NCBI GenBank assembly: GCA_036785325.1
Contig: JAXIVH010000039.1
Location: 1,418,125 to 1,482,124 of the forward strand
Length of the DNA stretch: 64,000 nt
From: Urophycis tenuis
Lineage: Eukaryota; Chordata; Actinopteri; Gadiformes; Phycidae
Direction of reading: 5' to 3'
Part shown: piece after piece, positions 12,881-24,897 of the stretch
Layout: every line of letters begins with the position of its first letter
Position numbering within the stretch: position 1 is the stretch's first letter
Translations under genes and position numbers: made by a program
Notes under the pieces: generated by a model
Seen by the model: only the letters and a program-made list of their open reading frames with translations
Database searches by the model: none
Told to the model about the DNA's origin: nothing

Positions 12881-15800
12881 CAGCCAACAGACTCTAAATG
12901 TAACTTAGGGTGGTTGTCATAAATGGAGTTGGTTGTTTTTCTTTGTTTGTTTTGTTGTGTGCTGTCTCTCTTGTATCTCTTGTTCTCTCTTGTATCTTAT
13001 ACATTTCTGTGAAACACATTATCTGTTAAGCACATGTCTGGCCCAAGCCCCTCCCCAGAGACGACACGTTGTGGTCCAACACCGGGTCTCCTGGCTGAAC
13101 GTAGTGAACAGCGGTGGTGGGCTGGTAACCACGGTAACCACGGTAACCACGGTAACCACGGTGACAACGAGCCAGCCTCCAGTGTGTGTGACACGTCGAG
13201 GGCCAGGGACTGCCGGGACATATACGAGCCTGGCCCTTTTAAAAAAGGGAAACGCCCCCCCGGGTGGCCGGCTACTCCTTCCAGCCTGTTCCAACATGGC
13301 GGCCGGCGAGGCAGAGGGGGAGGGGCTTACCTTGGCCGAGGTCTTGATGCCCTTGAACATTCCCAGGCAGACGATGGTCCAGGCCGCCAGCAGGCTGCAG
13401 GTCAGGGGCACGTTGAACTCCCCCATCTCCTCGATGGAGTCGGTGATGTCCAGCGCCTTGCGGTACCAGAAGTAGGTGGTGGGAGAGCTGGCCTCGCACT
13501 CCCTCACTGGGGACAGGACAGCAGGACCAGGCCACATGTTGACAGATGCACAGATCTCGAGAGATGGTCTGCTATACCGTAAGGACACGGCCAAGCCTAC
13601 GCCTTGAGACAGGGTCTGATACACGCAAGGCATGTGGACCTTGGGTCCAGGCCAGTGGACCTTGTGGACCCCCTAGGGGGACTCTGAAGGACTGCAGGGG
13701 GTACTTGCAGGAAATGTTTTACATTTGGATACTTTTTGACTTTTCATAGTGCTTGTAGTTAAAGGAGTCTATAAACACCTTCTGGAGAAGATCCCAGCAG
13801 AGGAACACTACCTTGTTCTTCACCTTTGGCTGGATACCGATTATTATTGTGTCTCACCAGGTCTCAAGGAGAGTCTGGCGCTGATATCTCCTACTCTGAA
13901 GAGCCGAGTTGTTGCAATGCAAACATCCCTCGTTGTTTTTTATCTCAACCCTCCTTCAACCAAATCTTTTAGATAACGCTCGGCTACGGACCTCCTCTAT
14001 CCTGGGCCTAGCGTCCCCACCACCCTCCTGTAACAACGACTTCAGGGTGAGACTCAGAGCCCAACCAGAGCAGACCACCCACACCGCGCTGAGGTCACAG
14101 CCTTACCCGTGCCGTTCCCCGGACACTGTTCCCAGGGCAGCGGGTACTGGAAGGAGTTCCCCAGGTAGAACAGACTCCAGCCGATGATCACATTGTAGTA
14201 GACGGCCACAAAGAAACACACCTGCGGGTCACAGAGAGAAACGGGGTCAATGTGATGGAGTGGAGCTTCAAACCAGAGTATCAAAACAAAAAGCACATTG
14301 TTCCTTCGGGGGGGCATTACTGGAGAAAGCTAACTCGGTGGGCGGTTGGTGTTACTAGCGTTGGACAAACCAGGAGAGAGCTATGGGAGGTGCTAAACGC
14401 TCCTTTGGAACATAACGGATGTCAACGTTTCAGAACACGCCGACACGGCGAAGGCTCAGCTGGAACGGGCATCGCGGCCGGGCTGACCTACATCTGCATG
14501 CACCATGGCAACCGACCAGGTGGCCCCTCACAGACGGGCCACAGGCCTGCAACAAAGATGGCGTCTCGTCCACCAGGGGCCGACAGACGACGTGACGTAC
14601 CACGCAGCTGGAGAAGCCGATCCCGCAGAGCTTCGGGGAGATGTACTTCCACACCCCTATGCTGCCCTGCCGGATGGACTGGCCGGCGGCCAGCTCCAGG
14701 AAGAACAGCGGGGTGCCCACCAGCAGCATGAGCAGCACGTAGAGCAGGAGGAAGGCTCCTGGAACACAGCACACAGAGCCTGTTTTCATACCATCAAGCT
14801 TTCAAGGTTTCAAGTGTATTGTCACATACCACAGAACGACGTACATCATTACCGGCAGTGACATTCTTGCAGCCCGGGTGAACTCAACTTTGCATAATAT
14901 AATAAAATAGAATAAAATAAGATTGAATACAATAACAACAATAAAGGAAGTATGTGTGAGCCTGAGGTAGCCTGAGTCCCAGACCAATCCACCAGATCAT
15001 GGTTTATTGACTCTGGCATGTGTGCCCCCCCCCCCCCCCCCTCCCCTTCAGACAGATGTCCAGCAGGCCTGGCCCGGGTCGACCAATCACAACCGTGTAT
15101 TTAGTACGGGGCGGGTTTAATGCGATGACTGTACAGAGGAGTGCCCTATGGCAGCGCTGTTTTTACTTTCATAATGTGTTGTCACAGAGAAATGTCCCTA
15201 TTGTCATTCCAATCATAGCCCTCTTTCCGCCAAATCTTTTCCATCACACAAAGCCATGCTTTCTGTAGTCACACAGACCAGCCGTCTCTCTCCAACTCAC
15301 GCTACACCCCCACTACCCGGAGCCTGAGACCCACAGTGATGGGAGAACAGGGTGCAGGTTACACATCCTCAAGTTAACCTGAACACAGGGAGCTCAAATA
15401 GGGAGCAGGGGGTCTGGGACTTAATAGTTTGAATATGTGTTGACATTGAAAACTTGATAGTGGGGGGGGATGCACAATTATTACTGTACTATATCCACTG
15501 AGCCATTTCAGCTGACACTTCACAATTCAAATTGTGATAAATAAAAACCTATTAAAAACTTAATTCAGGAGCATCATAAGGTGATTCTGTAATGAACACA
15601 CACACACACAACAAGCAGGTCCACGTTCTGGTCCAGAGTTCACGGCGCCCTCACCTCCTCCGTTCTGATGGCACAAGTAGGGGAACCTCCACACGTTGCC
15701 CAGGCCGACGCTGAACCCCACCTGGGCCAAGAAGTACTCCACCTTGCTGTTCCACCCGTCCCTGGCCGGGGGCTCTAGCGCGGAGGGCGTCGCGGCGGGT

Positions 15801-15958
15801 TCGATGGTCCCCGCGGCGCCACCGTTGGCATCGAACAGCGGCACCGTTGTCTCGTCATCTTCCAGTGGCAGGGGCTGCTTCTCCATCTGGTGATCAGTTA
15901 GTTGACTTAGCATCTGGTTTGCCTTGTCAAGGGCAGCATTGACAACACGAGTCACCAT
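7507..15958 (-). CDS. slc6a16: Sodium-coupled neutral amino-acid type transporter, SLC6A15/16/17 subfamily
   Basis: Eleven coding exons join in frame to 684 aa: 15655-15958, 14601-14758, 14107-14221, 13331-13506, 12456-12566, 11924-12165, 10962-11148, 10466-10667, 10024-10183, 8314-8476 and 7507-7743. TM1 carries the SLC6 signature (GFSVGLGNVWRFPYLCHQNG) with Gly where monoamine carriers have Asp, as expected of amino-acid-type members. Later hallmarks are TM2 PLFFLELAAGQ, the TM3 to TM4 loop with a long glycosylatable segment, TM6 QAATQVFFALGLGFGSIIAY and TM8 GTGLAFITFTEAM. The short MEKQP-type N-terminus and length favour SLC6A16 over SLC6A15 or SLC6A17, which begin MPKNSKV. The start ATG at 15956-15958 is the upstream of two candidates; a second Met is 35 codons on. 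The exon 7 donor (GTCTGT) is weak. The first exon lies head to head with eps8l1. Confidence 0.8.
7990..8277 (-). mobile_element. tRNA-derived SINE in slc6a16 intron 10
   Basis: On the minus strand the head has a tRNA-like A box (TACTGGTTAGGGCTTCGG) and B box (GGTTCGAACCCC), followed by a body containing GAGCAAGGCACCTAACCCC and a tail near 7995 reading CCCTCACGGGATCAAAAG. This layout is that of a teleost tRNA-SINE. Exact ends are estimates. Confidence 0.75.
8870..9100. repeat. Probable dispersed repeat in slc6a16 intron 9
   Basis: A GA-rich non-coding stretch with phrases typical of copies seen across teleost genomes (for example GTTCCATAGGCGGGGAGCAG and GTGCCAGGCTGTGAAGG). Family not assigned; it could also be unique sequence. 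Confidence 0.35.
9119..9990. repeat. Minisatellite, about 38-bp unit, about 20 copies
   Basis: Units share AACAGGACTGATCACAGTAG followed by a variable GGAGGTGGTGG part and GTAATAT. Unit lengths vary by loss or gain of short pieces. Two related diverged copies lie at 8637-8705. It fills most of slc6a16 intron 9. Confidence 0.95.
10427..10446. repeat. Poly-G homopolymer 21 bp 5' (plus strand) of an slc6a16 exon
   Basis: A 20-base G run lies just beyond the donor of the exon at 10466-10667; another G run (10672-10690) directly precedes its acceptor on the minus strand as poly-C, and a third lies at 10195-10208. Length in the assembly may be inexact. Confidence 0.9.
11288..11500 (+). mobile_element. 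tRNA-derived SINE in slc6a16 intron 6
   Basis: The plus strand begins GGGCGGGATAGTCTTGTGG (A-box-like), then TCTCCCAGACAAAAGGTTCT and a degenerate B box (GGTTCTGGGGTTGACCC), then TTGAGCAAAACG and a TGCTAAAT tail. The order is that of teleost tRNA-SINEs ending in the AAAGCGTCTGCTAAATGA motif. Ends approximate. Confidence 0.65.
11534..11910. repeat. Minisatellite, about 15-bp unit
   Basis: Some 25 units built on GGAAGCTAGGCAGGA, ending 13 bp from the donor of the slc6a16 exon at 11924. It is open in several frames only because the unit lacks stops; it is intronic. Confidence 0.95.
12171..12200. repeat. 30-bp poly-G (poly-C on the transcript) at an slc6a16 acceptor
   Basis: A pure 30-base run sits five bases from the exon boundary at 12165, so on the minus-strand transcript the polypyrimidine tract of this 3' splice site is pure C followed by ACCAG. 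Confidence 0.95.
12827..12878. repeat. (TTAC)n microsatellite
   Basis: Thirteen tandem TTAC units in slc6a16 intron 4. Confidence 0.95.
14803..14960 (+). repeat. Dispersed repeat, copy 1
   Basis: Shares an ordered series of near-identical phrases with 28103-28265 (GTCACATACCA, ATGTACATCGTTACC versus ACGTACATCATTACC, then TTCTTGCAGCCC and CAACTTTGCATAATA, then an A/T-rich tail). Two copies in one window show it is an interspersed repeat. Family not assigned. Confidence 0.75.
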
Positions 15959-17557
15959 GTGTTTACACTGCACACGACACAGCGCCAGCACTGTTTGAGT
16001 TGGCCCACATGTAGCCTACTATATATTAATACTAATAAAGTACTAATAATAACTAATATATATATAGTAATAACCGTAATAATAATCCTCATATTGTGCG
16101 CATTTATAAAATACAGGTGAATGTAATTGATATGTCATCATTTGAGTTCTTATTACTGTTAAATGAAAAATTGACATTATCACACACACATCAGTTAATA
16201 ATTCTAGTGTTCATAACATAATAGTTCATCTAAGAGTCCATAATCCGAGAGTTCTCACCAGACCAGGGGCTCTCGGACCTGCAGCGAGGACCACCACAAA
16301 CAAAGAGACGCGTGGACGCGTCAAGATGGATTTTCGTACAAATCGCGTTTTCCGAGTTGCACGCAAACTCGTGCGTAACGAGCAGCTCGAAAAGAGGGAC
16401 CCGCGGACTCAACAACACCACTCGAATAACGACCGCGGGTTAGTGGCTGGTTCGCCCGTGAGCCTTCACTTGGTCCACGGCTTGCTGTATTGTTTCCGGA
16501 TGATGCAACAGTCATGAGGAAGGACGGGCTGAGGCGCTCCTCCCTCGGCGGGGACGCGCTGCCAGAGGAGTGGGCTATGAAGGCACCGATGTGAACACCG
16601 CGACGGTCGATCAGGACCACCGTGCGGTGTTCCCTCGGTCCGATGAGACTCGCAGCCGGTATTCAGCCGGTCCACCGTAGCAGAGGAGGGGCTACTAATA
16701 ACTACTACTACTAACCCCCAGAGAGTCGCAAGGGTCTCTGGTTTTCAACACGTGGCAGCTGTTGATCTTTTGTTTTGGTTTTGTTGCTGTTCGTTTATAC
16801 TGTTGATACGAACCTTAGCCTTTAGACAGTGCTATAAAACAGAGTGTTGCTACGGCACTGTGATGATAACACGTGATAATAACCTCTCGTGGACCAAACA
16901 CGTTCACTAGTTGCGCTTTTTTTGCCACGTGGCGCGACCCAGCCGAGCCACCGCACCGCACCGCTGGATCCGGTTCTGTAGCGCTGCAACGCGCCTAGCC
17001 CGCCTCTCCTATCGATCCTTAATACGTGACACACACGTACATGCAAAAACATATAACCCGTACCTTTTCTCACAGAGCGGGGGTCTTAGGATGGTTCAGC
17101 GGTCGAAAAGATCAGTTCAGTCCGAAGCGAGGCAGTGACAGGAGGACGCAGTGCCCGCTGGAGAGGTTGGAGTTGCGCGTCAGACCACGACCACCACGGG
17201 GCGCTGGGAGTGTTGTGAAATCTGACACTACCTGAGTGACTTCAAAGTGTGAATTTAACACCTTGTTGCTTCCGCTCCACCACAATAGAAAAACTCTTCA
17301 CACAATCGGCTTGTGAATATCCATGGTTCACATGGGAACATGTCATTTTATGCCAAAATGAGGATCGGTTACATAATTTCCCCTCATATCTTTTCAGACC
17401 GATACATGCACAGTAACACAGTAACACACACACTGTAACAATGTGACATTCATACATACACTGGTCCACTGGTGTGACTAAAGTGTGTGAGGGGGTGTGT
17501 GAGGGCGCCTGCCTACGTGTTTGCACTTAGGAATGCCTACGTGTTTGCACTTAGGAA

Positions 17558-17658
<101 letters not shown>

Positions 17659-18539
17659 ACATACCGAGATTTAAAATGTAAGGCTGTAAGGCATAGCGGA
17701 GACACCTGGGTGGGTGGGGTAGGGTGAAACAGACACACCCCTCTCTCTTAATAGCAATAAGAGTAAAAGGCAGGTAGGAGTTCCCTCCAGTTATCAGCTG
17801 TACCCACCGAGCCTCCTGCGGGGCTGACCTGACCAGGTAGACTGAGGACACCAGCACCCAGCGTTGGTAAGTGGATATAAGTGTCCTACATTATTATCTT
17901 CAATCTGTCCTTCTTGATCCGTTGTGTTCTGATTGCTATCGCTTGGGACAGAAGGCGAGTTGTCGTTGATAATGCTGAGCTGAGCTGTTTTCCACATGGT
18001 GGGCAACATTTAAACAAAGTCTGATGAACACATGAATCATTTATTCTCTTTTCACTGCGTTACCAACGCATGTCACGTGGCCTTCGGGTGAGTGGGAGGC
18101 AGGGATTGTTTACAGCTGTGGTCATGATAACAAACACAACCTACAGAGTACAAATACTGGTTACGGCCTCAGAGAGACGTAACACAGACATGATGGCTCA
18201 CTACCTCTGTGATGCACAGCGTTGAGAAAGTTGAGAAAGTTTAAAAGGCATTGAAAACAAAAGGTTTATTGTGTTGAAAACATCAACTGATGTTTGTGCT
18301 TCGTGTCTTTCTGTATTGGGGTGGCCTGAGGAAAGGTAGGGTTACCGGAGTAGGGTCAAGGATTCCTACACTCACCTCACGGCTACTGCCTCAAAGTGTA
18401 GTTCGTTCTCCGAACAGGCCCAGCAGAACCCAATGTGAGGTTCTCTGTGTGTTCTGGGGTGTTCCGGCCGCCGAAGGCACAGGCCTCACATCACTGGATC
18501 ACAGGTCTGAGAAGCAGGCAGACTGGTTGGACGACTGTC

Positions 18540-18732
<193 letters not shown>

Positions 18733-19304
18733 GACAGATAAAAAGAAGGGGTAGGAAATGGGAATGATGGGAATAAAATCACAGTTGAGTCACAGTTTTT
18801 AGGAACAGAATGACGCGAAAGAAACGATGACTTATCAGTAGGCGTTGGTGTGACTCGTCTACGCGGTCAGTAGAGCAAAGTTCTCTTGACTGCACCCATT
18901 TCCTCATCGATACCTGAGCCTTTGGAATGATGATATTTGAAAAATGTTTTCTTGAACCCTCCTATACAACAACAGCATCATCATACCACAACACACAATC
19001 GCAGCAGGACAGTGTGCAGGCTGTAGGCTGATCCATCCCAAACCAAAACACAGTGGAACGGATCCCCGGGCGGCCTCCACAGCCTTCCGGTTGGCTTCCT
19101 TGAGAAACATGCCCAGAGGCCCTAACCCCTACCTGCTCCTCCACATATACTGTATCTCCATTTACTGTCACTTTGGATCAAAGTGTCTTCTAAATTCCTG
19201 GCATCACCATCTACAAACCTCACTGTAGCGTAACTCGTGTAACTCTTCATGCTGGCTGCCAAATGCAACCGGTCTCTTGAATGGCTACATTTCTGATTTC
19301 CCAG

Positions 19305-19591
19305 GTTATCAAGGACAACCTCAACAAGGAGAACGTCAGCAAAGAGAACCTCAAAGAGGAGAACGCCAGCAAAGAGAACCTCAGCAAGAGGAAGCTGTGC
19401 AAGGAGAACCTCAGCAAGAGGAACCTCAACAAGGAGAACCTCAGCAAGAGGAACCTCAACAAGGAGAACCTCAGCAAGAGGAACCTCAACAAGGAGAACC
19501 TCAGCAAAGAACCTCAGCAAGGAGAACCTCAGACGAAGACGAAGCCACGTGGCCCGCGGCCATGACGAACAGACCAAAATACGTTGTTAAT
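19305..19591 (+). CDS. eps8l1: eps8l1 exon with a Pro-Gln-Glu tandem repeat
   Basis: The acceptor GATTTCCCAG opens a 287-nt exon that reads GYQGQPQQGERQQREPQRGE, then 10-residue units of the type PQQEEPQQGE, then TSDEDEATWPAAMTNRPKYV and a GTAAGC donor at phase 0. Joining it to the next exon recreates the expected start of the PTB fold (KYVVN-HLLT). The 30-bp unit is a coding minisatellite of 15-bp half-units. Mammalian EPS8L1 has no such repeat in my knowledge of the family, so it looks like a lineage-specific expansion N-terminal to the PTB domain. Confidence 0.75.
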
Positions 19592-22500
19592 GTAAGCACT
19601 ACACAGCCGAATACTTCTTTGTTAGCCCATCCTACTGTTAGATGGACCATAACCTGCTGATCTAGACTGTAGACCAACAGCGTAAGAGATTCTACTCGAG
19701 AACATGGAGAACAGGGCCCATGAATAACAATCTAATCCAGTGGTTCCCAACCTTGGGGTCCGATGTGAATATGGGGTCTCTGGAGAGTTCTACCATTAGC
19801 TATGGATATTGATTGATGATCCATCTCAGTGAACCACACTCTTCTAGAAGGTCTCATAGACGTCCTGTAGATACTAACTGCCTGGCTGATGATTCATAGC
19901 CCCGAGCAGACTGCTCGTAGTGTGTAGTACAGCGATGACATCACATTCACCAGGAACTTGACAAGGCGACAGATGTTGATTGGTAAAAACTATTGTTGCG
20001 GAAGCAGATCCACAAAACATCCACAAAACATCCATGACCTGAAAAACATGTCGATAACATTTCCTCTCCCTCCTCCTCTCCTCCCTACGGCAGCACCTGC
20101 TCACCATCTCGCTGCAGAACGGGGAGGTGCAGGATGTGGAGGGGGCCTACGCACGCCTCTCCCACCTGGCCAAGGCCGACAAGCTGTGGAGTCAGTGTAT
20201 GGTCCTAGAGGTGGGCCCAGAGGCCCTCAGGCTCCTCGACATCGAGAACAAGGTGGGTGTTCGGGGTGAGAGCCGGGTGATGAGGGAGGGTACCAGAGAC
20301 TACCAGAGGGTACCAGAGGGTATCAGAGTCTACCAGAGGGTACCAGAGACTACCAGAGGGTACCAGAGGGTATCAGAGTCTACCAGAGGGTACCAGAGGG
20401 TATCAGAGTCTACCAGAGGGTATCAGAGTCTACCAGAGGGTACCAGAGGGTATCAGAGTCTACCAGAGGGTACCAGAGTCTACCAGAGGGTACCAGAGGG
20501 TATCAGAGTCTACCAGAGGGTACCAGAGGGTATCAGAGTCCACCAGAGGGTACCAGAGGGTATCAGAGTCTACCAGAGGGTATCAGAGTCTACCAGAGGG
20601 TACCAGAGTCTACCAGAGGGTACCAGAGTCTACCAGAGGGCACCAGAGGGCACCAGAGGGTATCAGAGTCACCAGAGGGTACCAGAGGGTATCAGAGTCT
20701 ACCAGAGGGTACCAGAGTCTACCAGAGGGTACCAGAGTCTACCAGAGGGTACCAGAGTCTACCAGAGGGCACCAGAGGGTATCAGAGACTACCAGAGGGT
20801 ATCGGAGTCTACCGGAGGGTACCAGAGGGTACCAGAGTCTACCAGAGGGCACCAGAGGGTATCAGAGTCTACCATAGGGTACCAGAGGGTATCGGAGTCT
20901 ACCAGAGGGTACCAGAGGGCACCGGAGTCTGGGGAGGGAAGAGATGAGGGGAGGGGCAGTTTCACAGCTCATCTTCGAGGTCACCTGTCGGGTCACAACT
21001 CTTTCACTCGTCGGCAATGAACAATGTGAACTCAGACCAGAGCTGCAAATGGTTCAATGGTTTTAATGGTTTCAGTTGAAACCGTGGGCAGGATGGTCTA
21101 ATGTTTTTCTATGAGGCAGTGAGTCCAAAAACCTGACTCGATCCCTCGATACATTTGATGCCCAGAAAACAGGAGGCACCGGTCAAACTGTACATCGGTT
21201 AACTGACTATAAACTAGCATAACCAACGACTAACAAAACATGAATAAGGCAGACCTGCCATAGCTTTAGTGGTGGGCTCATTCCACGCTCGTTGCCCCCC
21301 AGGAGGAGCTGGAGAGCTACCCCGTTGCAGGCGGTCCACCGGTGTGAAGCCATCTTCGACATCAAAGAGTTCCCATCTACGCTGATGCTGGTCTGCCAGA
21401 GCAAAGACCAGAAGAAGCCCGACATCCTCTTCTTCAGCAGTGAGACGGTGAGTGAGTCCTAGGATGGGTTCAACAGTCTATCAGGCTAAACTGCGTGCGG
21501 CCAATTCCAATGTCAGTCGGGAGAAGTGGATTGTGTTGTTTAGAGCTGTGAACGAAAGTTCACTAAAGATGAGGGCCTTGTTGTCATAGGTAAACCGAAT
21601 CACTGATGACATCAAAGGTGTGGTTTCAGCCTCCGCCTCCAACAGAAAGACCCATCCTCCAGAGACACTCAGGTACTGATGACCAATACTGCAACCACAC
21701 AGGCGCAGTCGGGCGGGGGGTGCGAAAGGTTGCCCTGAGCAAATGAATCAGAGGCTGAAAGCAATTGATCCTCATTACACACAAATCTGTTGGCCACTTG
21801 ATTGGGATATTCATCCACCGCCCCTCCCTTCAAGACAGAGCGAGAGAGAGAGGGAGAGAAGAGAGAGGTGGAGGGGGGGGGGCATGAGGGAAAGATGTAG
21901 GGAATGTTAGGAAGAGATGTATAGAAAGGGGATGGGGGAGGACTGAGTGATATGGAGAGGGAGGGAGAGNNNNNNNNNNNNNNNNNNNNNNNNNNNNNNN
22001 NNNNNNNNNNNNNNNNNNNNNNNNNNNNNNNNNNNNNNNNNNNNNNNNNNNNNNNNNNNNNNNNNNNNNNNNNNNNNNNNNNNNNNNNNNNNNNNNNNNN
22101 NNNNNNNNNNNNNNNNNNNNNNNNNNNNNNNNNNNNNNNNNNNNNNNNNNNNNNNNNNNNNNNNNNNNNAGTGTGAGGTGTAAAGTGTGATGTGTAAAAT
22201 GTAAAGTGCGATGTGTAAAGTGTGATGTGTAAAGTGTGATGTGTAAAGTGTGAGGTGTAAAGTGCGACGTGGTAAAGTGTAAAGTGTGATGTGTAAAAGG
22301 TAAAGTGCGATGTGTAAAGTGTGATGTGTAAAGTGTGATGTGTAAAGTGTGATGTGTAAAGTGTGATGTGTAAGGTGTGAGGTGTAAAGTGCAATGTGTA
22401 AAGTGTAAAGTGTGATGTGTAAAGTGTAAAGTGTAAAGTGTGATGCGTGATACGTGTTCTCCTCCCGTCTGGCTCCAGAGGATCCTCAACCACTGCTTCG

Positions 22501-23247
22501 AGGACATGGAGACCTTCATGTCCAAGCTGCAGCAGGCGGCCGAGGCTGCCAGCATCCTCAACCAGCGCAAGAAGAAGAAGACCAAGAAAAGCAAGAAGCA
22601 GAGTGCAGAAGGTAAGGTGGAGATGAAGAACGTCTCATGGGAGACGAGCAGCAGGAGATGTTTGAAGATAGTCTCTCAAAAACGCGCGTGTGTGTGTGTG
22701 CGTGTGAACATGTCCAACGTATCAACATATCCATGTTTGTGGTCCAGTTGTAAGGTTGATATTCAAATGTTGGCCCACTGCTTTGAGATCCCGATCTAGT
22801 GTGTGCCACACACTAGATCGGGATCACGCACCACACGCTGTGTGGTGTGTGTGCCATGTCTGACTCCATATTCAGTCATGTGTTTTCTGTCCCATTGTCT
22901 TGACGACAGAGGACCTGTTGACAGCCAAGGCCCGCCCGCCGCCAACGGAGGAGTTTGTAGACATATTCCAGAAGTTTAAGTACTGCTTCTGCCTCCTGGT
23001 GAGTCTCAGGTCATCCATAATAACATGGTGCTATCCCCATGAAGGCATACCCTCTCTGTTGGTCAACCTCGCTCTCCCTAATTTATATCTCTTTATAAAC
23101 TCCCTCCCTCTCGACCTCCCTCCCCCACTCTCCCTCCAGGCCCGTCTGAAGTCAGCCATCGCCAACCCTTCCTCCCAGGACCTCGTCCACCACCTCTTCA
23201 GGCCTCTGGATATGGTGAGTGACCCTTCACACCTCCTCCACTATTCC

Positions 23248-23307
<60 letters not shown>

Positions 23308-24807
23308 TGGGTCCTGTGGTTACAGCACTATGGACAGTCAAGACAGTCTGTGTGTGACTGGCTGTGTGACAGTCTGCGTGTGAGTGTGTGACAGTCTGCG
23401 TGTGAGTGTGTGACATTCTGTGTGTGACAGTCTGCACTAGACAGGCTGCGTGTGACAGGCTGCATGTGAGTCTGTGAAAGTCTGCCTGTGACAGTCTGTG
23501 TGTGACAGTCTGCCTGTGACAGTCTGCGTGTGACAGGCTGCGCGTGTGACAGGCTGCATGTGACAGTCTGCATGTGACAGTCTGCTTGTGACAGGCTGCG
23601 TGTGACAGTCTGCGTGTGACAGTCTGCTTGTGACAGGCTGCATGTGACAGTCTGCATGTGACAGTCTGCTTGTGACAGGCTGCTGGTGACAGTCTGCGTG
23701 TGACAGGCTGCGTGTGACAGTCTGCGTGTGACAGTCTGTGTGACTGTGTGTGACAGATGACAGGCTGCCTGTGACAGGCTGCGTGTGACAGGCTGCGTGT
23801 GACAGTCTGCGTGTGACAGTCTGTGTGACTGTGTGTGACAGATGACAGGCTGCCTGTGACAGGCTGCGTGTGACAGTCTGCGTGTGACAGTCTGCGTGAC
23901 TGTGTGTGACAGGTGACAGGCTCCCTGTGACAGGCTGCGTGTGACAGGTTGCGTGTGACAGTCTGTGTGACTGTGTGTGACAGGCTCCCTGTGACAGGCT
24001 GCGTGTGACAGGTTGCGTGTGAGCTCACCTTGGTGGGTGGCGTCGTGCCAGGAGTTCAGGACATAAACAGACAAGATAAGGCATGATGATGAGGCATGAT
24101 GGAGCCGTCAGCAGGTGACGTCACGGCGACAGCGGAAGCGGTCGGACTGAGCCTCACCGTGACCCAGCGTGTCAGCATGTATTGTGTCTAAACACTGGAA
24201 AGTTCATAGTCTGCGTTATTTCCTGCTGTTTGTTGTTGACACAAAGCAGAGAACGTGATAAAGGAGCTGTTTGCCTTGGGCTTGTTGGAGTGGGCTATTC
24301 GCTGAAGTCGCACCTCTCTAAAGCACTGCGCAAGAAGCAACAACTTTATGACTATTTTCCAGTTACCTGGCGTTATTACACTAAGACTTTCTTCATGGTT
24401 CAAGACAATGACCATAGTACTCACATTGTACATTGTACATTGACATTGTACCAAGTTAGAATAGGAAATATTAAAGTAGTCCCTTTTGCTACCCCCCCCC
24501 CCCCCCCCCCCTCAGGTTACATGATCCATTTGATTATTTACATTAGAAATGATTGTATTACTTTGTGTAACTTGTGTGTCCTAGCATACCTTTGTAGAGA
24601 AAGGGAGAGACCATGACACTTGATTGGCTGCATTACAGCACGGTTCACATGTCGTTAGAACAAACATATGCAAATATTGCCAGACAGACAGTACACTGTT
24701 AAGACGTATTACAAACTACAGGATTTACATAAATAATTGTGTGTGTGTGTGTGTACGTGTACGTGTGTGTACGTGTGTGTGTGTGTGTGTGCGCGTGTGT
24801 GTGTCTG

Positions 24808-24843
<36 letters not shown>

Positions 24844-24858
24844 CGTGTACGTGTGTGT

Positions 24859-24897
<39 letters not shown>

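Noticed and set aside
16230..16675. Frames in the slc6a16 5' flank
   Set aside because: CpG-rich 5' sequence with no match to any family; more likely promoter or 5' UTR.
20127..21020. A 297-codon frame with repeated Tyr-Gln-Arg-Val
   Set aside because: It starts inside a real eps8l1 exon, passes a good donor and continues only because the 10-bp repeat has no stops; most likely intron.
21303..21447. TGA in eps8l1 read as selenocysteine
   Set aside because: Sequence beyond the TGA in that frame is unlike the family, whereas a one-base shift restores it, and no selenocysteine element is expected for this protein.
23198..24074. Cys/His/Thr-rich frames resembling zinc-binding repeats
   Set aside because: Translation of an 11-bp minisatellite in an eps8l1 intron, with no splice support.
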